Shown here piece by piece: positions 36,001 to 48,166 of a DNA stretch of 64,000 nt (position 1 is its first letter; the number at the start of each line of letters is the position of its first letter). The notes below the pieces were generated by a model that saw only the letters and a program-made list of their open reading frames with translations, did not search any database and was not told the origin of the DNA. The DNA comes from Hyperoplus lanceolatus (lineage: Eukaryota; Chordata; Actinopteri; Uranoscopiformes; Ammodytidae), in assembly GCA_026929865.2 (NCBI GenBank), contig CM049410.1:20299501-20363500 (forward strand). The letters run 5' to 3'. Position numbers and translations under genes: made by a program.

Positions 36001-37434
36001 TTTGTAAAAAAGGCAAATCTCCATGTTGTGTGGACATTAATTAATTGAAGAGATGAGTGTGCCTAAGTAGTTTGCATGGTAAAGGGGTCGACATTTATGA
36101 CAAAGATAGTAAAAGGAATTTTTTGTCAAGACATCAAATGGGACTTCTTTGTTTTGCTGTATACATTTAATAATACTATTCTCATTAACTCATTAATTAT
36201 CGCAGTACACACAATGTATGTCACTTATTAAAGCTTACTGAAAGGATTTTGGCCTTTATAGGCACCAACCATTCCGTCTTACATGTAACCAACTGCAGCT
36301 AACAAGCATCTTCATTATCAGGGAAACTGTTGATTATTTTATCACTGAATTGATCAATCATTTGGTCTCTATAACATCAGAAAAATGCCCATCTAAATGT
36401 TCTTCAGCTCAAAGTGACTTCTTATGTCTGACAGGCCAAACCCCATTTATTATAATGAAAGACAACAAGGAAAAGAAGCACACTACTTCCACTGTGCCGG
36501 AATCATCAAATTCCTGCAAATATTTGAATTCTATTTTCTGTTTATCAACCACCTACTAGAAAGAAATATAGCTATGAGGGATATGTTGTGAAAAAAGAAA
36601 TGTTTTAATTAACTGACTCACAACTCTGAAGTGAAAGTAAATTGTTCACATGAGGGCATGACTCCAACTCTCCCTCTAACTCTAATGAGACTCATCTCAA
36701 GCGCTGTACTCCTGGCTGAACCCACTGGGCATCAGGTGCCACCAACAGCCATCAGCGATTAAGAGAAAGTGTCATTAGAAATAATTTAACCTTGGCACCA
36801 TGGGCTATGCTATGCTTAAGACTTAAAATGCAACTACATCCACATTGTTTAGCATTTGCAAGAAAACCATTTTTTCAACAAAGCAAAAATTGTATTGATT
36901 GTGGTAGTCTGCTCAAAAAAGGAATATGTCCTACATTTATGTCAAAACACACCCATCAATTTGATTTCCTATCTATGGCATCCATGATTTTAAAATCCAG
37001 TTGCATTATCTGACAATACGATGACAGGGTTATACTACCTTGTAATATAAAGTATTAACGTCCGCTGGCCAGTGGCCAAACAGCAGAAATAAATCTCAGA
37101 GGAAAAAGTGGTTAGAATTGATGGTTTTGCTTCTCGAAGCCTGTGAACATGGTTTGCCTCTCAGTCACAATATATTGTAACACATTACAGAATTTAAAAT
37201 TTTGACATGAAGATAAAGTTTAGGTGGTTAAAACATCTCCTGTTATGTACTTCACTCAACCTGAGCTGCCAGTCAAGAAAAAACTCACTTTGAAGAACTT
37301 AAAAGCAACACAGGTGGGAGGTTGAGGATGTACAAAAGCATTACAAATATTTGCAGCTTGCTTCCCAGTCACAAGCAAAATACTGCACAGAGTGAGCAGC
37401 ATTCTGGCTAATAGTAATGCTGGCTTTTGGATGT
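30100..37434. other. Non-coding, nothing recognised
   Basis: More than 7 kb of AT-rich sequence with no coding region, RNA gene or mobile-element end that I could support. The longest frames (for example 33270-33614 and 35352-35633) lack any domain and look like chance. Confidence 0.4.
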
Positions 37435-37702
37435 CTCAATATAAGTCCCTGATCAAAGAAGGCCCCGAACATTGTCATTTAAAACAATACATTATTGACT
37501 GGCTCATGATAGGCCCCTAATCTTCGTGGGGGGCGTACGGAGATCAGGGGCCCCCATCATGAGCCAGTAAAGAAAAAGGAACAAAAATCACATTATTTTT
37601 GGCCTATGAAGATCAAGGGGCCTATCATGAGCCAGTACATTTTTGTTATTTTTGTTTAAATAACATTGTTCGGGGCAACGCAGATCAAGGGCCTATATTG
37701 AG
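37435..37702. mobile_element. Small multi-armed inverted-repeat element (MITE-like), about 268 bp
   Basis: CTCAATATAAGTCCCTGATC at the left end pairs with the complement of GATCAAGGGCCTATATTGAG at the right, 17 of 20 positions, and the pairing continues through GGCCCCGAACATTG. Inside, the word TGGCTCATGATAGGCCCC occurs once forward (about 37500) and twice reversed (about 37560 and 37632), so several alternative hairpins can form. No coding capacity and no clear target duplication were found. Confidence 0.7.
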
Positions 37703-37907
37703 TTGAGCCATTAAAAAAAAAACGAAGAATTCAAAGAGAAAGTAGCTTTGGGATAGGGAATTATTAAAAAAAAATTGGAATGCTGACTGACTGGATTTTT
37801 TAAACCTGCATATTTTTGTTTCTGCTTTTTGGTATTTCTGTGTCTCCAAATGATTCCAGAAAATAGCTCACATAGGACACGGTTGATTTAGCCTTAGTTT
37901 TCTTCTC
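37703..37907. other. Short non-coding spacer
   Basis: Contains two A-runs and nothing else recognised. Confidence 0.35.
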
Positions 37908-38036
37908 AAAGTGCACCAGATTGATGCATTTTACTTTAAAAGGTTCAAATTTATCTTCTGTGGGGCCATGCCCCCGGACCCCTAAAAGGTCCTGGGTCCC
38001 CACTGCTGTCTCCCTCAATAACTTGGAAAAACACTG
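37908..38036 (+). repeat. End fragment of the GTGGGAAACACTG-ended repeat family, copy 3
   Basis: CTCAAAGTGCACCAGATTGA, TGCATTTTACTTTAAAAGG, then GGGGCCATGCCCCCGGACCC and a terminal GGAAAAACACTG match copy 1 (10400-10537) in the same orientation and the left end of the element at 19298 in reverse. Only this end is present, so it is a truncated copy. Confidence 0.75.
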
Positions 38037-38653
38037 TAATCAACCATGTGTGTTTGGTTACTATAAGTCATTAGACCAGGAAAGGGTTTAAGTAAATGTT
38101 ACCTTAGTGATTTTGTATTTCATCAATAGAGATATTGTGGTGTAGACAAACATGGCTTTAACGCATCTGTATTGTAAGACCGCCGCCCAGGGGGCCTCTG
38201 AAAACCTTTCAGCCCCAGGGCCTAGTGGCAGGTAAAGGCAGGCCTGGTTGTGTGTGATACGAGGTGTGTGTATTGTGTTAAGCTTCCTGCTTTGGTGCCT
38301 ATCATGAATACTAAGAGTATTTGGGGGGGAAATGCTGTTTTTATATAACAAACTAGAAGTAATCTCTACCCTGGGTTGTGTTGGGATATGATCTAAAAAA
38401 TGCAGATAATTTCAGCTGCCACACTTTTCAACTGACCGTGGAAAAACTGAATTGGGGATAATGTTATTAGATTTACATATTTTTTAATACTTAAACTCAA
38501 GATGTAAAGTTCTTGATTTTACATCTGAGTGAATCAGTCTTGGTGAAGCCTGAGGTTATGGAAAGTGGAGAGAAACACAGCTAGTTTTCCCGATGGGAAT
38601 AAGAGAGTATGTGCTGCCTGTTGAACCAACAAACAGCAAGCCTTAAGCAACGG

Positions 38654-38654
<1 letters not shown>
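38037..38654. other. Non-coding, nothing recognised
   Basis: AT-rich spacer without supported features. Confidence 0.35.

Positions 38655-38749
<95 letters not shown>
38655..38749. repeat. (AC)n dinucleotide microsatellite
   Basis: About 47 uninterrupted AC units. Confidence 0.98.
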
Positions 38750-38750
<1 letters not shown>

Positions 38751-41700
38751 TTTAACACTCAACAATGTGTATATGCACACAGTTAACTTTGAAAATTGCC
38801 TTTCTAAAAATAGACATTGGCGTAATACTTACTGTATCCTCAACCATGGCAAATGCTATTGACAGTAAAAAAAGAAAAGGGAAAAGCACATTTGAAGACT
38901 GGGTTTCTTGAAAGCAGGATACGGGTGTGCTATTCCTTCACTCATTCAATATTAAAGGAGCATGCCATGTTTTCTGGAGCACACATAATTATGTCGTAAT
39001 GGCTCTGAAGAAAAATAGAACATGGCTGGTTGTAGACTTTACTGCTAAAGGACAAAACAATTTAGTGTGTGTAGAAACCTTCTGGTCCACTGAAAATTAG
39101 ACATTATGTATGATAAGGCATAATTTGCGGGAAACTGCGGCTTTGTCATGCAAAGGTCAAAATGTCATACATCCTGAGTTACATTTTTTCAGGAAAGAAA
39201 TCTGAAAATTACAGTATATAAAATAAATACATAGCATTAAAAAGTGTACTGCCCTCCCTTTGGCAAAATAAAGAATACAAATAAGAAAAAGAGCAAGCTT
39301 TCGCAGACTCTGAACTTGGGTGTTATCATCTCATTCAAAATGTATAATAAAGTACAGCAATTCTCATCCATATTTTATTATTTAATATTCCATGTAAGAG
39401 CGAGACACTCTCAGTAGAGTACATCTTGTGGTGTTTTATTATGTAAAAAGCTGTGCACTTAACCTTTTGACATAACTGAAGGGAATCCCTTTTGTTGGCC
39501 GTTTCTGTGCTCTAGAATAGACTGGACAGTTAGGGAAAGAAGCAGTATAGCTATTAAGTGGCTTGAACTCTGGGGCTGTTTGGTTTAACCTGGGGAAGGA
39601 TTCATTTAATGTCTGAGATTCTCCTTCTTTGCTTTCAGGCAAGCTCCTGAATAGTGATGAAGAGTAACATAATGGCAAGCTGTGCCCCAAGAGTGGCCTT
39701 ACACACATCAGGCAGGCATGTGACAAAGACATTAGTGTACGCCCATGTCTGCTTCTGCACTTCAGGGATTATTCATCAGAAACATCTTGTGAAGCACCAT
39801 AATGACTTTTATTCTCGGCCATCGTCAGATCTCTTGAGTGACACAGGCAGTAATTTCTTATTATCTGGAGTATGTGGGGTAGAATGAAAAGGATGACATT
39901 TATAACAGGGATTCTGCACATCAGGTTAAACTCCAATCTCTTTCTTCCTTTCAGCAGATTTTCTTCAGGCAAGACCAGTTAAAGAGGGCATTGTCAGCTG
40001 GTATTCTAGGATTTACTTAGTCAGACATTCAGGAACATGGGCACGCCGAAAAACAGACTAAACGCACTTCGGCTCTTTTCAAGAAGAGAAAAGATTCATG
40101 CTACATTGTGTACTTCCAGTATGGAGATGCATCAAGTCATGCACATTGGCCTACAGTGTGTTCTTTTTAGCGCCTAATTAAAGTTAATAAACTTTTGATA
40201 ATCTATGAGATTTATTCACAAATTAATTGGTTATGGAGTCTCACTGGAATTTGCATAATAGTGCAATTACAAAGACTGCACAGAGGCTGCTTTGTATAAA
40301 AGGCCTTTTCTGATATATTCCCATGAGTTAACAATTGAATGTTTCTGGGAAGACATATGGTGCAATGAAGCACTGATGCTGTAGTGGTTTTCCTGTTAGT
40401 TTCGGAATAAGGATCCTATCAAAGAACACCTGCAGAACATCTCCAGCACCACTGCAAGAATTCAGTTAAGTCCTAAAATCCAAATCTCCGGCATTAATAT
40501 AAAGTGAGCCCTGTCATCAGTGCCATCATTACACCTGAATTCAATCAGTGATTCTGAGGCTTCAGAAGGAAGTCCATGAAACATCCCCCGGTTGTCTTTT
40601 GAATAGTCTTTAACTGATGTCATCCTTGGAAAATCAATATTTTACAAAGAAGAAGAAAAGACTAAAATATCACGAGTTATCTTCTTTCTTCTAAACTGTA
40701 TTATTTCAGCATTCTAATGCCATGCACTCTCACTTCTAATTCATTCGTTTTCAATTCAGATTTTTTCCTCATGGCCATATAATGTAAATTGTAGAAACAC
40801 TCATGTCCACTTTCTGGGACTGACTAGGTCACTGTCAGGCTGTGTGGGTAGCTTTAAAGGCAGGCTTTAAAGGACAAAAGGTATAAGCCCTCCATAAAAA
40901 GATCTTGCAGTTTAATTGATGGGATGAGGGGACTTGGAGGACTGTGAGATGTAAAAGTGTAGGAATTGCTGTATCCCTGGTCAAGAAGGCCTAAACGTTG
41001 TTTGCAGAGGTTGACAAGATAAGAGAGTGCTGTAAAAATGTTGTATTTAAATGTATTTTTATTCAATAGCCAGTCCAGATAGAAATCTTTACTGTGTAGA
41101 ACCAAATGCCTGCAATATGTCAACAATGCGAGCATGAGAGTTGGAACACAATACTGGAAGGTTATGCATATCTGACTCTCTCTCACAAAAGCTTAGGAGA
41201 GGGGGAATGTTTGGCCCAATGGTACTGCACTGTACACATATGTTAACACGGGAAACTGGCAAGCCTGCCCAAATAGGGAACCCTCTATTGTATGCCCATC
41301 TCTCTAATATATACTCATCAAACGCCCCTGCATCCACTAGGACACCAATGTACAATGGCAGTGAGGATAAATTGTCATGACTCAACAAACCTTTGGCTGA
41401 CAGAGGTCCGCTTTTCCTTTCATTTTCAGAATTCTTAAACAAATATGTAAAAGAGATCAAGGTTAAATTCAATAAAAAAGAAATGGACCACACAGACATG
41501 TTGACCACAATTACAATATAGGTAAGCGTTTTAATGTAATTGCCTTCTGTTGAGTGAATTGAATAATTAAAAGGGAAAATGAACAGACATCATCTATAAT
41601 ACAAGTTGAAAGTAACTTGAGATACGAGCATGTACAGGTAATGTTGTCTTTGAGAGACCTGTTCAAAAACACTGGTGTAACATTTCATGGTTCAATTTAC

Positions 41701-42206
41701 AACATACTTCAGAGAACACAATCCTAATGAGTGCTGCAAAGCACGTTATGTAACATTGTTTAATGCCTGTATATAAAGAGCCACACATCACATGAATCAA
41801 ACAAATTATATTAACCTTAAATGCATTTCAGGTTGACATCATAAATGTGAACAACCGGTGCACTCAGCTATTTTCCCATTTCCCCAATCAGCACTTATAT
41901 GGATAGGGAAACAAGCTAAGATGAGAAATGCACTAAAGGCATTATTCTAGTGTCTTCATATTGATGGAATCTTGCCAGGTTGATTCATTAAAGGGTTTGA
42001 GTGGAGCTGGTAATGCACTTTGGGGTCTGATGAAACTACAGTGTCAACACTGAAGCCAAGCAGCATGTCTAAGGCTTTGCATTGTGTCGTTCACACAGTG
42101 CAATGGAGAATGTTTACAGATATTAATTGGTTGAAATATTCAGCCAGTGATTGGTATTTCTAAAGGCTGTTTTTGCAGGACATTATCATAGATCATATTA
42201 GACATG
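38750..42206. other. Non-coding, nothing recognised
   Basis: AT-rich sequence; reading frames up to 139 codons (41089-41508 minus) show no domain, signal or family resemblance. Confidence 0.4.
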
Positions 42207-42660
42207 CAGGCCCGGCCCTGGGCATAGGCAGTATAGGCAAATGCTAGGCATCCATCCACAGGGGCGCTGCTACAAAAAAGATTAAATAAAAATGGGCTGC
42301 AAAACTTTATTTTAATTTGTTTTTACTAATGCTGTTAATACTATAATTTAAAAATATGAGTTAAGCTCAACATATAACTACTGAGGATAGACAAATTATA
42401 TAAAAAAAAATTAAGCCCCCCTCTCCTCGATAGACTCTTCCAGATCTCTGGCGATCAGCCAGGTATCTGGACGGTAACTTCACAGGTGGAACCGGAGGAA
42501 AAGGCGCCCACACCATGTCAAAAAGACAAAAGCTCGTGCCAAAGGGAAGTCTGAGAAAAGGAAAGAAGAGGAGGAGCTTAGCGACAAAGGCAGAGGTAGG
42601 CCTACAGTGGCGTTAATGTGATGAATGAATAGTCGCTTCCATTGTTTTAACCGTTGTAGG
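42207..42660 (+). mobile_element. hAT transposon 5' remnant
   Basis: The start CAGGCCCGGCCCTGGGCATA with AGGCAGTATAGGC and GGGGCGCTGC is characteristic of a group of fish hAT elements whose ends derive from a GGCCCTGGG-type terminal repeat. About 300 bases in, the first coding exon of a transposase begins. No matching right-hand terminal repeat was found, so the right limit given is arbitrary and the copy is incomplete. Confidence 0.6.
42515..42595 (+). pseudogene. First exon of a hAT transposase, frameshifted
   Basis: ATG at 42515 starts MSKRQKLVPKG, a basic leader of the kind seen at the start of hAT transposases of this group. The expected lysine/glutamate-rich continuation (KRKEEEELSDKG) is found in another frame, so a frameshift has occurred near 42545. 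The exon ends at a GT splice donor (AGAG then GTAGG at 42596). A possible acceptor TCTTCAG near 43234 is followed by no recognisable transposase domain. In an intact relative the protein would bind the element ends and cut DNA; this copy cannot. Confidence 0.55.
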
Positions 42661-43710
42661 AGCAGTGTGTTAACTTGCTAGCTTATTTTAGGAAAATTGG
42701 TAGCTTGTTCACTCCAGCCCAAATTCATCCAGAGACATTTAGAAGATTGTTCAGGTAGCCTACATCCGTCATAGAGATTTACTGGTTTACATTGCTTGTA
42801 ATAGTTGTTGAAAGCTATTCCTTTTCCACTATAATTAATGGTTGTCAACCTTGGGTTTATTGTGTTAGTTTACATCAGTGTTAAAAGTGCACAGTATAAT
42901 AACTGTTAATATTGCATACTTGAGGCAAAGTCAAGTTTATTTGAAACTTTTTCAACACAGGTAAAAATCAAAGTGCTATACATAAAAAGCCATAGGAGGA
43001 AGGATATCATCAAGAAGGCTTGATTCTGATTTAATAACGGAGCAAACTTCCGTTTGATTGTACCTTACCTAGGCCTATAGCTTTCCATTAGTTACTGCTT
43101 CTCTTCACTCTAGTTTGGATGTCAGCTGCATTTCATTTTAATGACAGAGTTTAACCTTATCTAATTTCCACCCAAAAGCTTTTCACCATGTATTAATATA
43201 ATGTCACAACATGTATACTTCTCTTTTCTCTTCAGGTTTTCATTTGAAATACTTTCAGTAACCTGTCCTGCAGGCATCTTCTCACCTCAGCACAGCCCAG
43301 TGATGCAGCATGAGAATAAAGCCTACACAATAGACCCAAAGGCAAAGTGAGTGGTAGCAAGGTGAGGGTGAGCTTGTTGAGATATGAAGATGAGGTCTTA
43401 ACATCTACAACTCTCTGTTGGAATCAAGTTAAATAGCAGTACAAACAAGAGGTCTCTGTCATTTATTGGTATGTGTTAAGGTTGTCTTTTGTGGAGGTTG
43501 ATTGATTATGTTATGATGCTTAGTGTATTGGCGTCAGTAAGGAATAAAATCATCTCTGTGAACGTCTGGGTTGTATTCGATAGCAGATTTTATGGGGGAG
43601 CAACCGACTCAGTGTTCACATTTACCTAAGGGTCCCATTAACGAGCCCATGAGCCCATTTCAAATACCTCTCTATTCTAGCTGCATTATTGTGTTCCTAA
43701 AGGACTGTCT
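42661..43710. other. Non-coding, possibly interior of the hAT remnant
   Basis: No transposase core motif was found here. It may be intron of the hAT remnant or host sequence. Confidence 0.3.
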
Positions 43711-43724
43711 GTCTAGTACTCTTT

Positions 43725-43917
43725 CTTTTTCTTTTTTTTTAAAGATATATTTTGGCATTTTTCATGCTTTATTTGACAGTGTGTAGAGACAGAGGTGAAA
43801 TGGGACAGAGAGGGGAGTGACATGCAGAGAACGACCGCGGGCGGGAATTGAACCCGGGTCTGCTGATGGGCCCGGCCCGGGGGGGGGGGGGCCTACACCT
43901 GAGCTAAGGGTGCCCCA
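43725..43917 (-). mobile_element. tRNA-derived SINE with 14-bp target duplication
   Basis: On the minus strand it begins with a tRNA-like head containing an A box (GCACCCTTAGCTCAGGTGTA) and a B box (GGTTCAATTCC, plus coordinates 43844-43854), the internal RNA polymerase III promoter. The body has CTCTCTGTCCCATTTCACCT and TGTCAAATAAAGCATGAAAA, and an A-rich tail sits at 43725-43740. Perfect 14-bp duplications GTCTAGTACTCTTT lie at 43711-43724 and 43918-43931. A 12-base G/C run lies just before the B box region. LINE machinery would have mobilised it. Confidence 0.95.
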
Positions 43918-43931
43918 GTCTAGTACTCTTT

Positions 43932-45239
43932 AAGAGGGCCAACTGACCTTGAGTTTGAATCTCAGGAACCTTGTAAAAAATAGCTAGGGAAGAAATAAAG
44001 GTGTGTCTGCAAAATTTGAAGTAATGGCGAAACTAAAGTTGACTTTAAGGATGGTTTTTGTTTTGCTAATTTAAAATGACAAACAAATTGTGTGTTGCTT
44101 AGCGATTCAGTGAGCATACAGTACTTTTAGCTATTTTGTGTTTTTGAAAAATATCAGTGAGTAAATTATTCAGTGACTGGGGAAAAAGGCCCATAAACAA
44201 AGCTATACCCTTCTTCCGTCAGCAGGTCTGTCCCACTATTGCTACCCAGTTTGTGTTTGTTTTGAGTGTTTCCTCTCATGCTGTCATTTCGAGTTCATAA
44301 CCCTGTTTTTAGCCGACATTTGGTCACATTTGAGTCCCAGTTGAACACCTTTGGGGAACATTTGTGTTTGTTAAACTTGAACTGAAAAATTTTTCATAAA
44401 GAGTTAAAGTGAGCTAGGACTTTGATATAATTTTTACCAAAGAAACAATCAATGCAATTTACTTCACCTTTACTACAAACCACTTGGTTTCTTTTCCAAT
44501 CACATAGGCATAGCCAAGCAGCTGATTCTGAATTCAAGTGCCATTTAACTGTGATAACTGAAGGGGATTTATTGTGCATCCTATATAGTGTCACAAACAT
44601 CCTCAGGGCACAAACTCTTATATGAGCTAAAGACATCTCTTACTGCGACAGCTTAGCAGGAGAAGACACCACTTTCCTCTGTGCCGGTGCCTACGCTTCA
44701 GCTATTTTCCTGCAGCACACCGTCCTCACTGTCTGTGTCTATAAAACTGAGTTCCATCTCACCGCTGTGACTATGATGGATGGCTATTATCGCGCCCAGG
44801 GTTCTATAATCATCAAGATGTCACTTTTTCACCCTCCAATCTTAGAGAAAATTAAAGCTTTGCTGTTTGAATGTTACACACCATCACTTTGTCTCCTAAA
44901 AAGCCTCTGTTGTTCAATTTTGCATTAATGTGGCTGTGATGGGACGTTGATAAAAGGGCTAAAATTAAAGTGCTAAAACCATGCTTGTGTGTGTGTGTGT
45001 ACTTGTACAGGTATCTTTATGAGGATCAGTTTATGTTTTTAACTATCGGAGTGAGGATATGTTTGGATAGTGAGGTCATTTAGCCTGTGTTGTTTGAGTG
45101 ATAATACAAGGTTTTAAGGCTAAGGTTATATTTAGGTTTAGGGTGTGTGTGGCGGTTGGTGTTAGGCATTCAGTTTTGATTAGGATTAGGGGTAAGGGAA
45201 TGCGTTGTGGCAATGAGTTTCCTCACAAAGATAGAAGTA

Positions 45240-45242
<3 letters not shown>
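43932..45242. other. Non-coding, nothing recognised
   Basis: AT-rich sequence without supported genes; a short GT run at about 44985-45000. Confidence 0.4.

Positions 45243-45325
<83 letters not shown>
45243..45325. repeat. (GT)n dinucleotide microsatellite
   Basis: About 41 uninterrupted GT units. Confidence 0.98.
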
Positions 45326-46453
45326 GAATAATCTAGGACAAACTTTTTGCCATCACTAAACTCCACCGATTTAAATCCAGCCCACTCACTGCAATATAAA
45401 GGAGAAAGGTCAGCCCGGCCCTGTGCCCTTCTGTTGACATCTGCCTAGTTCAGTATAATTTAATTAGCCGATGAAAAAGGTCATGGCTACTGCTAACACA
45501 TGGTGGCACCTAGAGGAGACATTGTACACGATTTAAATCCTTTAAGATCGATTGAATTGCTTTTTTTCTTAGTGTATTAGGTACACAGAACTTTTTTTAT
45601 TCATAACTCAGGTGATTTTGCTGATGTCTGCAAGGTAAATGAATGTAGTCCCCTTCACAGCTCTTTTATTAAATCCAAACACACACCACACACACACACA
45701 AACTGTGTATATACACAGCCTATTTGTGTTTGAATAAACAAAGTGCCAAACACATACATTATATAGAATAAGGCAATTTATTTTTGGAATTTACACAGAG
45801 GTGATTTTCCATCCTCCCTGATGAGAGAGCAATCCTGCTGAAAGAGCACAAAAAGAATTAGGAGAAAATTAAAAGAACATTGGCAAGCTAAAGGCTCTGA
45901 GTACAAAGCTCATAGAGAGTTGTTCTCTTTCCTTTACTCAGTCAAAAAGCATTTCCAAACCTTAGTATGTTAATCCACTCAAAGGTTCAGGAGAAAATCC
46001 GGTCCGATCCACTTTACTTCCAGTTCATAGAAATTATAAAAGGGTTTAAAAAAAGATTGAAAAAACGCAATTTCTGAGCTGTCCTGGTGGCTCTGCAATA
46101 ACTGGTCGGCATGCTTTTTTTGCTTTCTCTTGCCCATCTCTTCTCGTCTCATAAAGAAATGCCATTAAAGTGTTTTTTTATGTAGCATTTCTCCATAAAT
46201 GCTACTGAGGGACTGGTATATGAAGTCTCCCCAGATAATTTCTATTGAATCTAGTCACTTGAGGGATTCTCAAACTCTTTTCAAAGAGGATATTTATCAT
46301 TTACCAGAGCCCCATTTCTGAGCCCCCACCAATTGGGGGGGGAGTTGGTAATGCGAACTAAAAATGAATGAACAGCTCAGAAACAGATTAGATTCAACTC
46401 TACATGCCATCTTCTCTCACAAACTCAACCTTAAGCTATTTACCTTTCAGTCT
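45326..46453. other. Non-coding, nothing recognised
   Basis: No coding or mobile-element feature was identified. Confidence 0.4.
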
Positions 46454-46467
46454 AGTCTGCAATAGTT

Positions 46468-47522
46468 CGAGCCAGACCAAACTACAGCAAGTAGTATGGT
46501 CTGAAGCAATTTGTTTAGAGCCGTCTATTCGGGTGGGAAACCGGGGAAACTGGGCTAGCCTGTTTGTATTTGTTTAAACCAATCACAATCATCTAGGCGG
46601 GGCTAACCCCGGAAGCAGCAGCGGTGTCCTGCAAAATAGTGCCGGGGGGGGGACTTATTTTGATGGAACGTCTTCACGCTCCAGAGACTGTCAGAGAAAT
46701 GGCTAAACCCGCAAACGCCAACACAAAACTATTAATGACAAAAGAATATACATAGTGTAAGCCGTTTTCAACCAGCATGTCAAGACACCATACATTTTAG
46801 CCCCGAGAGCTCACGGGGATAACTTAACCGGAGTTAACTAGCCACGTAGTGTTATCTCTGGTAACATTATCATCGGTAGTTGAGAGGCAAGGCTACGGCG
46901 GTCGAGTAGAATTTTTAGCATTCGAGAACTTATGTCACCACCTCCTATCGCTGTCAGAGCCGTAGTCCGTCTGTTTACAGGCAGAACAGGGTTTTGACGT
47001 TGTGAGCGCTTACACCAACTGTGCAAGTAGCCGTAAGAGCTGCCAGGTGATAGTGGAAGCCGTTGGAATCTTTCCTGTCAGCAAAACACCGCTGCTTAGT
47101 CCCTAATTCACCAAAGAAAGGAACGGCGGATCTTAATCTAGCTGGTTATAAGGTCCGTGCCTCAATTCAAACCCCCACGCTTCATTTTCCAGAGTTTATG
47201 AGGGTATTTCTGCCCGGGGGTAGTTGTACAATGAAGTTGGACAGCTAGGCTAGGCTGTGTCCCGGACCACCGCCGCCAATATTATTAAGTATTGCCACAC
47301 TTTATTTCTGTCTACAGTAATGTGACTCACACCCTGTGTGTGTGTGTGAGAGAGAGCGCTGCACATAAGCACACGGGGTTGACTGTGAGCGAATTGTTTC
47401 CGAATTTGAGGGGATCACAATAGGGTGGCCAGCAACCGGAAAAGGAGGGGCTGCGGGCCAGGCTGCGTAGCTTGCCGTCGCAAAGCGAATAGACGCTTGG
47501 CGGAAGTGGTCATGCCAGACTA
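46468..47522 (-). mobile_element. Unclassified 1-kb element, copy 1 (minus), with 14-bp flanking duplication
   Basis: Near-identical, in reverse, to the element at 48693-49690. On the minus strand it begins TAGTCTGGCATGACCACTTC and ends GTTTGGTCTGGCTCG. It is flanked by AGTCTGCAATAGTT (46454-46467) and AGTCTGCAATAATT (47523-47536), 13 of 14 identical. There is no long reading frame, no poly-A tail and no strong terminal inverted repeat, though GTCTATTCG recurs near both ends in opposite orientation. Flanks of this length suggest target-primed insertion; a 9-11 bp DNA-transposon duplication is also possible. Confidence 0.75.
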
Positions 47523-47536
47523 AGTCTGCAATAATT

Positions 47537-48016
47537 GATTTTCCAATTCAAACAACTTGTGAACATAACATTGATTATTGTTTAGGTTATGGCAAATTTG
47601 CTTACCAAATAGATGCTTATTTAATTGTTCTATACACGTCAGCAGATACACTAACATTATTATTCACCTTGAGTCATGCCTAATACTGATAAATATAAGT
47701 TATATATTTACTTATTTAGCTCTGTTTTGGTCTGGCTTTTAGCTGTTAAATGCTCCACTATTTCACCATCTATTCTAGTCCCAAAATGTTGTTTAATTCT
47801 AAGCAGGAAGTCTCTGGTGCAGCTTTAGCTGATACTTACGTATCTGTTGGTTTTCTTCACCTTAAGTTACTGCTGTCACATTGCTTCATTAAAACATCAC
47901 TTATAGCTGGTTTTATGAACGCATGCAACATTTTGTTTTTGTTTTATTTGACGTGTCCGATATTTGTATGTAATTTGTAAATGACAAAATAAAACTAACA
48001 AGGGAAACGTCAAAAC
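47537..48016. other. Non-coding spacer inside the 1-kb element pair
   Basis: AT-rich sequence with no supported features. Confidence 0.35.
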
Positions 48017-48026
48017 AGGATTAAAC

Positions 48027-48156
48027 GGGTCCTGCAGCGTAGTGGATAGAGCGCGTACCATATTGGCTCAGGCCTCGTTGCAGTGGTCGCAGGTTTGAAT
48101 CCGTCTCTGTCTCCCCATTTCAACTCTGTACTATCAAATAAAGCTTGAAAGTAAAA
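48027..48156 (+). mobile_element. Short tRNA-derived SINE
   Basis: The head carries an A-box-like TAGTGGATAGAG (48040-48051) and B-box-like GGTTTGAATCC (48092-48102), the spacing expected for an internal polymerase III promoter. The tail CTGTCTCCCCATTTCAACTC, then TATCAAATAAAGCTTGAAAG, matches the tail of the SINE at 43725. Flanks AGGATTAAAC (48017-48026) and AGGATTTAAC (48157-48166) match at 9 of 10 positions. Confidence 0.85.
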
Positions 48157-48166
48157 AGGATTTAAC

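Noticed and set aside
48027-48156. Genuine tRNA gene
   Set aside because: The B box is imperfect, no cloverleaf with acceptor stem can be drawn, and the sequence continues into a SINE body with flanking duplication.
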